In this document: piece after piece, positions 23,351 through 34,407 of the stretch
Numbering within the stretch: the stretch's first letter is position 1
How the letters are laid out: each line of letters opens with the position of its first letter
The notes under the pieces: model-generated
The model's input: only the letters and a program-made list of their open reading frames with translations
Told to the model about the DNA's origin: nothing
Databases searched by the model: none
Made by a program: the position numbers and the translations under genes
Assembly (NCBI GenBank): GCA_016584305.1
Contig: JACEEZ010013404.1
Coordinates: 69,501-133,500, forward strand
DNA length: 64,000 nucleotides
Direction of reading: 5' to 3'
DNA from: Chionoecetes opilio
Taxonomy: Eukaryota; Arthropoda; Malacostraca; Decapoda; Majidae

Positions 23351-25798
23351 ACGATCTGCAGGACGTCATGGAGACTGCAAAAAAGGAAGACTATGACAAG
23401 GGAGAGCTGAAGAAGGTGCAGGAAGACAGGAATAGGGTAAGCTTACTTCAGCAGGAGTGTTGGGATGCGGCGTGCAGTCTGATATTAGGATGTAGGGACG
23501 GTGGTAGGGCAGACGATGCCATAATCGGATATCTATAATCCAAAATGACCTATTAACCCCTTCACGCCCAGATCTTTCCTTTGCTATATGAAATCGTCTG
23601 TTATTAGCCACAAAACTACGAAAAAGTAACTAAATAATCCAAATTAGCTAATGGACAAGGATATGAAACAGGTCATAGCTATAAAATATTGCTTATAGTC
23701 ACTAAAAATTGTCTAATGGTTGCCAAATTACAATGGAAATTACGTTCTGGGCTTCAAGGGGTTAACCAGAGTTTTTGGATGCTTGACGAAAGAATATAAT
23801 AAGTTCTTGAGAAATCATAAAGAGGAATGATCGAAATCGGAAGACTTTGAATACAAGTGGTAATCTGCCACCGGAACCATTATTAGATGCAGAACACGTG
23901 TGACCGCGTACTAGTTCTGCTTTTATGCTTCTTGTATTGTTCCCCGGCATTCGTGGTCCATGGACTGTATTACTGTAACTATATCATTGCAGAAAAAAAC
24001 ACCCGCTGAGAAATTGAAACTAAACATGGTCACAAATTAAGGGTAAATCAGACGCATGCTTCTGATGATACAGTGTTCTATTAACTGAAAAGATCCATTA
24101 CTAAACCTCGAGGTTGTCGAATATCATATACAATGCTATCGAGTATCGGGAATCGTATTACCTTCAAGCGTTGTGGAAAAGGAGGCGAAGAGTAGTAACT
24201 TCCGAGTCTGTGCTGTGGTGGATTACCCTTTGCCTTGTGTGTGTGTTCCATGGGTATCAAAAAGACACACACACACGTTGGTTAGAGATACGTCACTGTC
24301 AACCTTAACACGTGCCTCTCAGAAATGTAAAGTCCTGGAAATAGAAGCAATTTTGCCTTGAAAACCTCATTTATTCCTATTCGAATGTCCATGTGAATTC
24401 ATGTGTGTCCTGGCTCGAGAAACTTTGCGATGCTTGCTCCTCTCTTCCTCTCAATTGGTGTCGTCTTGTTTCTGCTCTGTCAGTCCCGCTGCTGCCGAGC
24501 GATGGGGTGAGTGTTCCCAACCTGCGCTGATACGAGGCCTCGGGGCAGTGCCATTGATCCCTCTTCACAATGATAAGAAAAGGCCTTGTCAAAACACGTT
24601 ATCATGTAGCTATACGACTCTAGATTCATGTTCGTTCTTCATAAATCTGTTCTCCGAGGTAGTCAAGAGACCATTGTAATTCTCCGTTCTGTAACTTCGT
24701 AAAACTGATATTGGTAAGCTTTCAGGTTTATAGGAGTATTTGCCCTAGCAGGAGAACATTAATTTTGCCAAATAGTTTTTTGTTTGTCCTCGCCCCATTG
24801 TGTTGAGTTATGTTTAGGATGTTCATGTTTCGTGACTTTATGCTGTTTTTGTTCCAGGGCGACAACCCCGAGGACTGCCAAGTGTGCATGATAACCTTTG
24901 ACGACAATATGCAGAGGCCGCGCACTCTGCCCTGCGGTCACTCTTTCTGTACACTCTGTATAAACAGACTTGAAGAGGAAGGTCAAGTGACGTGTGCCAC
25001 CTGCCGGGTCGAGCACAGCGTGCCTGAAGTGGGACAGTTCCCTATCAATTACACTCTGGAGGCCTTCATAACGAAAGGAAGTGATTCAGAGGCGGCATCG
25101 GCCTCTTCGTCACCCAGGATCGGGAGGCGAGCAGTAAAATCCGGACAGAAGGCGGCGGTGAGTCTGGCAAGAAAGATGCGCTTCATGCTGCAGGAGCAGG
25201 AGGCCAAGGTGGTGGCCGAAATCACCACCTGTCAGGAGGTGCAGTCACAGCTGGACCAGTACCAAACGAAGCTGGCGGGCTGGACCAAGCAACACCAGCA
25301 ACTTGAGGACACACTCCAAACAGCGATCAATGAAAACAAGAATGCCAGAGTGTTGATGCAGCGGGAGGAGTCACAGCTGGCAGTCAAGAAGGAAGAAGTG
25401 CACCAAGGAGAACAGCGGCTGCGTGCTGTGCTGGAAAGCCTTCGTACGGTTGCCACGGAGCAGGAAACTGGCGAAGCTGTTGTTGATGTTGTTTATTGCA
25501 TTGACAACGCCGAGGAGACGGTAAAGGAGTGCCGAGCAATGTTTCCCGACGCCCACACCGTCACCACGGCCAGGAAGGTGAGTGCAAGATAAGGAAACAG
25601 AAGGTAACGTCACCTCCCCGGGGCGTCGAGGCAAAATCAGTCCTTTGTGCGCATGACGTCAATGGGTGGCGCCACAGTTCAAATATTTTATGACTTCACT
25701 CAGGCCTCACCGCCGACCCGACGCCTGACACACTCTCACTCTCACTCTCACTCTCACGTAAGCCACCCATATTATTTACCTTGATCAGTATTGTGTAC

Positions 25799-25846
<48 letters not shown>

Positions 25847-28800
25847 CTCTAGCTAGCACACAAGCTGGGGACGAGACCCTTTGCTTGTGCCGCTGTGCCG
25901 CTTAGCGGGACAAGCAAAGTTAATTTCCCACCTGACATGCAAGGCCATGCCTTATTTTCTTATGTTCATACCTCTTCCCTTCCCTTACCTTCTCCTCCTC
26001 CTCCTACCCCTTCCCCTACCTCCTCCTCCTCCTCCTCCTCCTCCTCCATCTTCTCTTTCACTCTCACCCTCCTCCTTGCCCTCTTAATTCTTATTGACGT
26101 CACTTCCCCCAGCACGGCAAAAGGGCGGTGACGTTACCTTCTGTCTCTTTACCTTGGGTGAGTGCACACTGCCGCTGTGGCCACCGACCTTGACTCTTGA
26201 TCAGAGCAGCAGACTGATAACGTACAGGGAATGAGTGATGAGTCAGTAGTTCTGGTTGTCTCTGTATTGCTGATATCCCGGTATTTTTAGGCTGTACCTT
26301 TGTCTTGCCTTCCAGTATTCTCCTGACTCTCCTCTCGCACTGCCGCCACCCACTACATGTAGTGTCATTCTCTAGTTTGCGTAAGGAAGCCACTTTGGTA
26401 ATAGTCACTGGGGGACCCACCCCTATCGCACGTCACCATAATTCAACTAAATTGAAAATTACTAGGCCGCTGGTGCAATATTGTATTGGTATTGTTAATG
26501 AACTATTATTATTATTGTTTTGTGATAGCTGTAAAGTGAATGGCCAGGAGCTATTGCAATGCATATCAATGTGAATGAATAGTACTGAAGTGCTAAACCC
26601 CAGACAAAGTGTCACACAGCGCCTAACTTCTCATTTCTCTATAATTTCTGATTGAGCAAAGCAAACCTTGTTTTGTCCTCGTTGTCCCCTTGTGATCCGC
26701 CCCCTGTTTGGGGGATCCACTCATACAGCTCTCCTAAACAGAGTAGAGTAAAAGCCTTTCGTCTCATCAACTCCCCTCCTCTGACTGACAGTCTTCGATC
26801 TCTCACAAATTGCTGCAATTATTACTTCTCTTCCGTAATTTCTACCGTTATTTTCACCTATTATTCACCTCACTGCTCTTCTGAACTTTCTGACTGCATA
26901 CCTTCCCCCTCCCACGGCCTCGCTGCACAAGACTTTCCACCTATTATCATACCTATTCTGATATTTCTTTATAATAGTTTCATGCAAGACACCTCGATCC
27001 CAAACAAAATTGGCCTACCCCCCCTTTCTACAACTGTCTGCTTTATAGAGGCTTTATAGCTTATAAAGCTATTTTGGCTTTCTGATTTACAGCTAGCGGG
27101 GTTTTTGTTGTTGTCTGTTTTTCACTTGGCCATTCCTTTTGTTGTGCGGGGGGGGGGGGGGGGGGTAAGGAGGGTGTTCTCTCATCTGTTCGTCGTTGTG
27201 TCAAGTCTTTCGATGGGATACCGAAGGAGCAGTTTGGTCAAGGGAGGTGCCCAGTAAGTATGAGTAATTCTATTTCCTTTTGTTGTTCTTGGGTGGTTGT
27301 TGTCCTAAGGGGGCTGGGTATCCCGCGTCAACATAACTGCACTGGGCCGTAATCGGGCAATGTAATGCTTTGTGCGTGGGTATCGCCGAACAGAATTAAC
27401 GTTACACTGCACTGGCCGCACAAGGAACTTCTAAAATCCCTTCAGTAGACAACCTGACTAAAGTGTGGTAAGCATACTTTGGGAAATAAATTATTTTCTT
27501 TTTGGTAATAGCTGTGGTGGGATTCGAACCCACCTCACCCTGTATCCCTTAAACTTTAAAGGGATACAATAAAGGCGATGTTGGAAAAGTTCTTGCAGCT
27601 AGTAAGCAGGGTAGAACAAGAAGTAACGGATTCAAGCTGGAAAAGCGTAGAATTAAAAAGGAAATAGGGAGAAACTGGTTCACAAATAGGGTGGTGAATG
27701 ATTGGAATGAACTTAGTCGTCAGGTGGTCAATGTGGATTCTATTGGGGTCTTTAAAAGGAGTCTGGATAAATTCATGGATGGGGAAGAGAGGTGGATATA
27801 GGTAGTGTTAAGTAACAGGAACTACCTCGTGTAGGTCTCACGGCCTCTTGTAGCTTCCTTATTTTCTTATGTTATGTTCTCACCAGATACGCTTTTATGC
27901 CAGTCGAGTTTTCTACGTCCAGGTTAACCCATTTGAGAAGGTAGACCTGGTAATTTCATCCATTACACTTTATGGTGTAGAAAAACCTGTCAAAATGTAG
28001 TAATCGTTTTTTGTTATTTCTTTGTTTACATTGGAGCCTTCTTACGCTTGCCTTGCTTGGTGTGTTAGCGATGAGGCTGTTTGCTGGGGATGTAGAGAGT
28101 TGCGTCTGGTTGGCCTTCAAGTGACCTTTAGGTGGGGAGGATCGCCTGTCTTTTCTTAACCGCATACGACAAGGGTCATAATCATTGTTTTAGGTTAGGG
28201 AGGCATCAACGGCAGCTGTGGAGGCTATCAAGACCGTCCGGGCGACCTTACAGACATCGGATGTTCCTTCTAACGCCTTCCCGCCGCACCTCTGCACCAC
28301 CACCACCACCATAAACGACAAGCTCCACGTTCTGCTGACACCGAGCCTGACGGTGAGTGACCTTCCTCAAACGTCGTACGTGCTGCAGTGGGCATCTTGA
28401 TACACTGCATGAGGGGTTACATCACAGCCACGTATACAGACAGATACAGACAGACAGACAAAGATACGGACAGGGAAACAGATAAGTCAGACGGGTAGCT
28501 TGGAAGACACGTGCTTTTCATCCCCAGCTCCAAGCAGAGAATCCATCCACCCGCCATCATGGTCAGAGAATGCAAGCCCTAAACCCAGGACACTGTTGAC
28601 GAGTGGGGTGACGATTTCCTCACCATTCTCTATATTTCTATAGTTGTACAGTTTCTTCATAAAGGCATCGTCTCTGTCACAATACTAGTGTTGGGAGCTG
28701 CGGTGGCTGTACTCTCATTCTTTCTCTGTTACTCTCACCTCGCTCTGACGCCTCCATTCCGCAGGCCGAGGACCTCCGCAGCCTGACGGTGGCCGCCACA

Positions 28801-31191
28801 AGCCTGGTTCACGCCGGCATGGTAGTCGCCGTCAATCAAGGCGAAGATAGGCAGCGACACGCACGAATAAGCCTAGACAACGGCAGACTGTTCCTCCACG
28901 CCCTGCACGACCTACCTCCACCCTCATGTGCTGCCAGGCTACAAGTGAGTCACAAAAACTTGTTCTTCCCTTCCACACTTTGATTACTTAGCTGGAAGGT
29001 CGGGTTTGCGGCAGTAAGTGGAGCCACGAAGCCCAAGGTGGAGTCACTGTTGTCACTGAGGCACCTGATAGGACAAGCATGGAAGGGTTGCCGCTACAGT
29101 CCATCAAACAAATCATGACATAGGCGTTCGGAAGCGTCTAGATCAGTATTTCTTAACCTTTTCCGACCTCTGCACCCTCTGTAGTCAGGCCTAGGCATTC
29201 CAGCACCCCCTGTAGTCAGGCCTAGGCATTCCAGCACCCCCTGTAGTCAGGCCTAGGCATTCCAGCACCCCTGTAGTCAGGCCTAGGCATTCCAGCACCC
29301 CTGTAGTCAGGCCTAGGCATTCCAGCACCCCTGTAGTCAGGCCTAGGCATTCCAGCACCCCTATAGTCAGGCCTAGGCATTCCAGCACCATCTGTAGTCT
29401 GGCCTAGGCATTCCAGCACCCCTATAGTCAGGCCTAGGCATTCCAGCACCCCCTGTAGTCAGACCTAGGCATTCCAGCACCCTGTAGTCAGGCCTAGGCA
29501 TTCCAGCACCCCTGTAGTCAGGCCTAGGCATTCCAGCACCCCTATAGTCAGGCCTAGGCATTCCAGCACCCCTGTGGTCAGGCCTAGGCATTCCAGCACC
29601 CCCTGTAGTCAGGCCTAGGCATTCCAGCACCCCTGTAGTCAGGCCTAGGCATTCCAGCACCCCTGTAGTCAGGCCTAGGCATTCCAGCACCCCTGTAGTC
29701 AGGCCTAGGCATTCCAGCACCCCTGTAGTCAGGCCTAGGCATTCCAGCACTCCTGTGGTCAGGCCTAGGCATTCCAGCACCCTGTAGTCAGGCCTAGGCA
29801 TTCCAGCACTCCCTGTGGTCAGGCCTAGGCATTCCAGCACCCCTGTAGTCAGGCCTAGGCATTCCAGCACCCCCTGTGGTCAGGCCTAGACATTCCAGCA
29901 CCCCTGTAGTCAGGCCTAGGCATTCCAGCACCCCCTGTAGTCAGGCCTAGGCATTCCAGCACCCCTGTAGTCAGGCCTAGGCATTCCAGCACCCCCTGTG
30001 GTCAGGCCTAGGCATTCCAGCACCCCTGTAGTCAGGCCTAGGCATTCCAGCACCCCTGTAGTCAGGCCTAGGCATTCCAGCACCCCTGTGGTCAGGCGTA
30101 GGCATTCCAGCACCCCTGTAGTCAGGCCTAGGCATTCCAGCACCCCTGTAGTCAGGCCTAGGCATTCCAGCACCCCTGTAGCAGGCCTAGGTTCCCAGCA
30201 CCCCCTGTGGTAGGCCAGGCTTTTCCAGCCCCCCTGTGGTCGGGCCCTGTAATCCTTATACTTCCATTAAGAAAATATTAGCAAGTCATGTATCAAAATG
30301 GCTTATCTAACTATTTGCACGTACGGTTTAGGTCCGGTTCACACTTCATTTTTTTTTGCTGCACGTAGTTACGGCACTTGTATCGTAAACCACAGACTCA
30401 CAGGACGTCACTTCTTCCCGGGTGTAAGTGAACACAGGCTCCCCGACCACCACCTTGTGGAGCATGATGACGCCCCCCACTGACCTTGAAAGACGCCGTC
30501 CAGCTCAATTTTCGAGCTCCCAATTCTTCTACGTGGTCGGGGAGTGGCGGGGCGATCACGTGACGTCATGATCGCCCCCCCACGTAGACACGGACAGCAA
30601 AAATTTTGGTAGTGTGAACCCCCCCTTAGTGTATGTGTTGTTTGTGTGTGTGGTGTTTTTCCACCCTTCCAAAAACCCATCATCTCTACACAGATGGACG
30701 AGGTGGTGGCGGCCCGTACCCCCTGCCTGGTTTTCCTGGATTTGGCGGGGCCCGGGGCAGCGCGCCGCGTCGGGTTCTCATCCGCCGAGCCCGATACCCG
30801 AGGGCGGACAGTTTGTGTGCGTGCACGGGGCCAGCGAGGGCCCAAAGCTATTCAACACCAGGTGGGGGCGGGTGAGGAACCGGGGGGGGCCCGGGGAGTG
30901 GGGTGTGTGGGGGCTACGAAAGCAATGACGGCAGGGGAGGAGCCGCCCTTCGCCTGATTGGAGGAGGGTGGGTACTGGAGGTCGGGCCCGGGTGGGACCC
31001 TTTGGGGGGTGGGCGCATCGGGGCCCCCTCGCGTGGGGGCCTTGTCGGCATGCACCAGGGACCCCCAGGACACCGTGTTTTGGCCCGGTTTTTTCGGCGA
31101 GGTGGTGAGGGGCCCGGACGTTGGTGCGGCGCGGCCCAGGGTGCAACATTGTGCGGTGGCTGTGGTGGACTGGGCGGGGTGCTGTGTGTAG
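23351..31191 (+). CDS. RING E3 ligase-like gene with cyclophilin-like C-terminus (partial)
   Basis: The gene model has five exons: 23,351-23,436, 24,858-25,577, 28,194-28,352, 28,765-28,944 and 30,694-31,191. All junctions have AG/GT borders, and every junction joins in phase 0. Domain order is a short acidic/basic helix, a RING finger, about 170 residues of predicted coiled coil, a linker, then a divergent cyclophilin-like fold. RING proteins of this TRIM-like layout act as ubiquitin ligases; the cyclophilin-like end would be a substrate or partner-binding module. The first exon starts with two bases of a split codon, so at least one 5' exon is missing. The last exon shows frame changes in G/C-rich runs, which I think are assembly errors because the upstream exons are intact, but a decaying gene is possible. 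Function is inferred from domains only. Confidence 0.72.
23553..23765. mobile_element. piggyBac-type MITE (TTAA target)
   Basis: The ends read TTAACCCCTTCACGCCCAGA and, inverted, TTAACCCCTTGAAGCCCAGA, 18 of 20 identical, including TTAA on both sides. About 213 bp, AT-rich, no coding content. It lies in an intron of the RING gene. Confidence 0.8.
24858..25577 (+). CDS. RING-finger plus coiled-coil exon
   Basis: This is the longest intact coding exon, preceded by TTTTTGTTCCAG and followed by GTGAGT. The RING begins about 7 residues in: C-x2-C in 'CQVCMITFDD', C-x-H-x2-C-x2-C in 'LPCGHSFCTLCINRL', then C-x2-C in 'VTCATCRVEH'. All eight ligands are present (C3HC4). A low-complexity 'SEAASASSSPR' segment follows. 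A long Q/E/K-rich heptad-like region then runs to the exon end and probably forms a coiled coil for dimerisation, as in TRIM proteins. There is no B-box. Composition is GC-richer than its repeats, as expected for real coding sequence. Confidence 0.88.
25735..26060. repeat. Simple repeats and a dispersed repeat copy
   Basis: (CTCACT)n lies at 25,735-25,757, (GA)n at 25,800-25,850 and (CTC)n at 25,990-26,050. The segment from about 25,785 to 25,920 ('GATCAGTATTGTGTACGAGA', then GA repeats, then 'CCCTTTGCTTGTGCCG') is repeated at 41,335-41,440. Confidence 0.85.
26690..27160 (+). mobile_element. Jockey-like LINE 3' fragment
   Basis: The plus strand encodes 'LLNRVESKAFRLINSPPLTD' and a 'HCSSELSDC..PSPSHGLAAQDF' region. 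The same block occurs in the longer minus-strand copy at 42,671-44,060. It is 5' truncated, internally shortened, and followed by a G-run at about 27,149-27,167. It lies in an intron of the RING gene. Confidence 0.8.
27511..27540 (-). repeat. Truncated tRNA-like SINE fragment
   Basis: GGTGGGATTCGAACCCACC on the plus strand is the complement of a perfect B box (GGTTCGAATCC). No A box is visible before a LINE fragment begins at about 27,546. Confidence 0.35.
27546..27880 (+). mobile_element. LINE 3'-end fragment (CR1/L2-like)
   Basis: The plus strand reads 'KGYNKGDVGKVLAASKQGRT', then 'RNWFTNRVVNDWNELSRQVV', then the 'LDKFMDGEERWI' end and the 'ACCTCGTGTAGGTCTCACGG' 3' UTR. This is one of the best preserved copies of the 3' end in the window, with about 80 open codons. 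Confidence 0.85.
28194..28944 (+). CDS. Linker exons of the RING gene
   Basis: The first exon (28,194-28,352, 53 codons) follows ATTGTTTTAG and encodes 'VREASTAAVEAIKTVRATLQ' and onwards. The second (28,765-28,944, 60 codons) follows CATTCCGCAG and encodes 'AEDLRSLTVAATSLVHAGMV' and onwards, ending CTACAA|GTGAGT. Both are multiples of three with clean borders. The residues show no named domain; the first looks helical and may extend the coiled coil. Confidence 0.75.
29180..30240. repeat. ~30-bp minisatellite, about 36 copies
   Basis: The unit is GTAGTCAGGCCTAGGCATTC followed by CAGCACCCCT. Unit length varies from 29 to 31 through the C-run (3-5 C), and sites alternate between GTAG and GTGG. 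It begins in a hAT-like 'TTTCTTAACCTTTTCCGACC' context and ends in degraded units. It sits in the intron before the cyclophilin-like exon. Open frames on both strands here are by-products. Confidence 0.95.
30331..30625. mobile_element. PIF/Harbinger-type MITE, TTA target
   Basis: The left end GGTCCGGTTCACACTTCATT and the inverted right end GGGGGGGTTCACACTACCAA share GGTTCACACT. TTA directly flanks both ends (30,328-30,330 and 30,626-30,628). Inner arms stay related (TTTTTTGCTG and CACGTAG). Length is 295 bp, non-coding. Confidence 0.75.
30694..31191 (+). CDS. Cyclophilin-like terminal exon, frame-disrupted
   Basis: The exon opens after TCTCTACACAG in phase with the previous one. Successive frames give a cyclophilin order: strand one 'TPCLVFLDLA' (about 30,720), 'EGGQFVCVHGASEGPKLFNT' (about 30,795), 'GGYESNDGRGGAAL' (about 30,905; compare the GGDFT..NGTGG loop of cyclophilins), and 'TVFWPGFFGEVVRGPDV' (about 31,075; compare VVFGKVxxGxDVV). 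It ends at a TAG near 31,190. The conserved catalytic Arg region and active-site Trp are not recognisable, so isomerase activity is doubtful. At least three frame changes occur, all in G- or C-rich runs. Confidence 0.6.
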
Positions 31192-31559
31192 CGACCTGCC
31201 CTGCACACCCCCATAACCCCACTTTAAACACGGGGACAAGACTGTGGCGCTGTTATATAAGGGTTAAGAAGTAAAATATTTTCGCTCTGTGTATTATTCA
31301 TATGTATAAAAACAATTACGGGAAAAAAACGTTGTCGCGAATTTTTAACGTCAATTGCTTTTTTCTGGCAGTAAGATTATTCTCATAGAGAAAAGAAATT
31401 TCTAAAACAGCGCTATACAAATTATAGTTTATTTAAGTAATGATAATTTATGTTAATAAAAAAATAAGAGTAAAGCAAGACCATACCAGCAAAGCCACGT
31501 GAATAGCGTGACGAACAAACGGGATAACCTTGATGTAAATCAATCAAAAAAATCATTGG

Positions 31560-31985
31560 GGGATACCCCGCGTGGCGCGTGCCTCGCCCCCTAAGACGCC
31601 ACTCCCGGGGGCACCACGGGGGAGTCCCATGCGGGCTCCCTTCCCCCATCCCAAAAGCAGCTTCGACAGGAAAATCAATTGCCCCACCCACGAGCCTTGT
31701 GGACTTCCCTTTGGCCCCCCCACGCTGGATTGTCTTTACAGATAAAAACCCGATGGTAAGGATGGGTTTTCAGGGTAGCTTTGCACATCCCCAATTTGCC
31801 AAAGTTGGCGCTGACGTACTATGCGGGTATAGGCTTTTTTCAGTTCACGGTGCAATCGCGATTGGACACGTAATCACCCCCACGATACCCCATGATTCGC
31901 GAAACGTTTATTCCCCAAAAAGCGATTCACCTTAAGCGCTATTTAGGGTATGTCTCACAACCCAAGAGTAAGACGGGGTCAGAAG
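31560..31985 (-). mobile_element. Corrupted copy of the RTE-like LINE 3' end
   Basis: Words such as 'ACGCCACTCCCGGGGG', 'AAAGTTGGCGCTGACG', 'GCAATCGCGATTGGACACGT' and 'GATACCCCATGATTCG' occur in the same order and spacing as in the clean copy at 58,350-58,780. The coding region is unreadable here. Confidence 0.85.
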
Positions 31986-33199
31986 GACCCAAGGACAAAG
32001 TGGGGATCTTAAGGGGTGACCCCAAATCTAAGCCCGGATAATAAAAAGGCACTGGTAAATTATTGGTTGCATTTTTTGTCAAGTGTGATTTTTTTTAGTG
32101 TAAAAAATAGAGGTATTTTTGGGAGCAATACGTAAAAAATCTCTTTTGGACCCGGACTGGTGATCCTGGCGAGGTCCCGACGTACAATTAAAGTTTGGAC
32201 GGGGCCTTACTATTTCAAATTGCGCCGTGGGTTAAAAATTTTTAAAAGTACCGTTTTGGGGACAAACCCCCTAATACTTTTTTCCCCTTTACCCCTCCAA
32301 TTTTAAGTTCCCGATTTGAAGACCCGAATTTTCCTCCGTTACGTAATCTATAAAGGGTTTTGCCCCCAGGGGGGACTTGTAACGAGCACTTTGCTCAAAA
32401 TTTAAGCTCAGCGTGTTTTGGCAACTGCAAAGGGAAACAGCCCCCATCACCTTTGGTTGATAAAAACCAGGAAAAAGGAATGTGAACAACCACCCCAAAA
32501 AAAAATACTATACCCGCACATGTAATAAAACAGCAACCCCCAGGGCAAAACAAGACACTATAAAGACCACAAAAACCAAAATATATGCAATGACCCGAGT
32601 TTGGGCCCAAGTGTCTACAAAACTCTTCAATAAAGTTACTTAATAATACCCTCAAATATTACAATACCCAGGACAAAAACCCCCACCACAAAAAGGAGCC
32701 CCGGGGAAAGAAAACCCTCTCCTGCCCGTGTATACCCCAATTGATCAACTTCCCACTTTAGCAGCAGGGATGGAAACTTTTTGCAGCCCAATTTTCTACC
32801 AAACCCAAACCCAAAAATTTTCGTATTTTCAGATAGTTAATGTACAACCTTAGGTAAACTTATTAGTCAGTAAATTTCTTTTTATAGCATTTAATTCAGC
32901 ATTCCACTTATAAAAATTTTCCTCTTTTCACCAAAATATATAATATACCAAACACGACACAAAATTTCCCTGTTAATTTTTTTTTTTCCCCAAAATAAAT
33001 AGGGTTAAATTTAAAAAAAAAAAAAAATATGTAACACATCGACTCGAAGGTGCCATCTAGAACCTACATAGCTATCACCCCAAAAGAAAAGAGAATTCCT
33101 GTTCCTCCTCATTTTTTTTATCCCCGTGTCACTGGGCTTATAATTTATTGTCAGTTGTCTCGACATTTTTAATCACTGTAGGGATGAAAGAAAAACAAT

Positions 33200-33400
33200 T
33201 TCCCTTTTCCCTTTAAAACTGCGTCTCAAGTGGAAGAGAACCAAGGTTCCCCCCGGTGTCAGTTCTTACCTTGTTTGGTAAGGTTTCCTTGCTAAATACC
33301 CTCTCACAATCTGCGTTATAAAGCGCAAGCAGCGCTCCAAGTCCATTATGCAAAGGACCAAAAGTCAAATCAAAAACCCCCCCCCCTCTTTTCTCTCTCG
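33200..33400 (-). pseudogene. hAT-type dimerisation domain fragment
   Basis: The minus strand reads 'LLALYNADCERVFSKETLPN', which resembles the C-terminal hAT block 'LL..PHSNA.CERVFS'. A few residues of the following 'NKV.T.' region are visible. No catalytic region is seen around it in this error-rich block. Confidence 0.5.
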
Positions 33401-34407
33401 CTCTCTTTCCCGCCCGGGAAGTTGACAGCGACAATTTTTTTTTTTTTTTTTCGATAACAAATTTTTTATGACTTTAGAATGTAATTATATTTGTGAATCA
33501 ATTACGTATTTCGTGTAGATCTAACAGCATCGTACATCTACGGGTAATCAAATTATTGTACAAAAAACGATAATTATCTACAGTTTTAATCGCGTTGAGC
33601 TTCAGCTGGTGCCCCCTCCCCCGGCAATTGAGAGCCGAACAAATCACTGTTTAAATTTGGAAAAGGTGAAAACCCTTGCGGATGTTGTGGCTTTATGAGG
33701 TGGTTTTCCCAAAACTCAGCATCGAGCTCGGAACCACACACAATATTTCTTTTTTTTTCCGAGGTTTTGAAAGAAAATTAATTTTTCGTTACCGAGATCA
33801 GTCTTGCGAAAAATTTTATTTTCTGTACATAATGAATGAAAAAAAAGTCCCTCCAGGCCACTCATTGGGGTAAATGCAAGAATGCTCTTTTCCCCAAAAC
33901 CCGGCAGGTGGATATGCCCGACCGTGTACCTCCCCCGGGGGGATAACAATAATTTACTAAAAAAACCCGGCCAGTGGAGATTTTTGCAGTCGACCAACAC
34001 AAGCGAGTCCACACGGCATCAGTATTTTATGTTTTACACATATCTAATACATTTTACTAGTGTAATTTATCAGTTCTGCCATTAAAATAATAGCTTAGTT
34101 AGTGTTCGCCACTTGTCTGAGGCGTTGGTGTAGAAAAAATGAGCCCGAGTGATGCTTGTGAGTATATTTGAACCAGTACTGCTCCACACAATGGCTGCCC
34201 TCCACCTCCACCGCCCCCTTTGCCTTTCCAACATTTAAACACAACCCCCTATAAGGCCCCCTGGACCTTGATTTTACCTTAATTATGCCCACGTGTGCAT
34301 TCACAGGTATGCTGTTACTCTCGGTTATGTTGAAAACTCACCTGTAATGGTCTGGGAAGAAATATAAAGGGAAATAAGGGCGAGCGGAATGCAGGAGGGA
34401 TGTGCAT

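Larger units (their letters stand above)
31250..34400. other. Second error-rich block
   Basis: Homopolymer runs and short broken frames dominate. Two internal repeats (31,560-31,985 and 33,868-34,407) can be aligned by eye to cleaner copies in this window and differ mostly by homopolymer length changes and scattered substitutions, the pattern expected of raw long-read sequence. Nothing cellular is recognised. 32,000-33,200 and 33,435-33,860 hold no feature I can name. Confidence 0.6.

Noticed and set aside
29191..30213. Open frames of up to 165 codons on both strands
   Set aside because: They are by-products of the ~30-bp minisatellite.
30646..31274. Several overlapping GC-rich ORFs on both strands
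   Set aside because: The plus-strand cyclophilin-like words explain the region; the minus-strand frames are proline-rich shadows.
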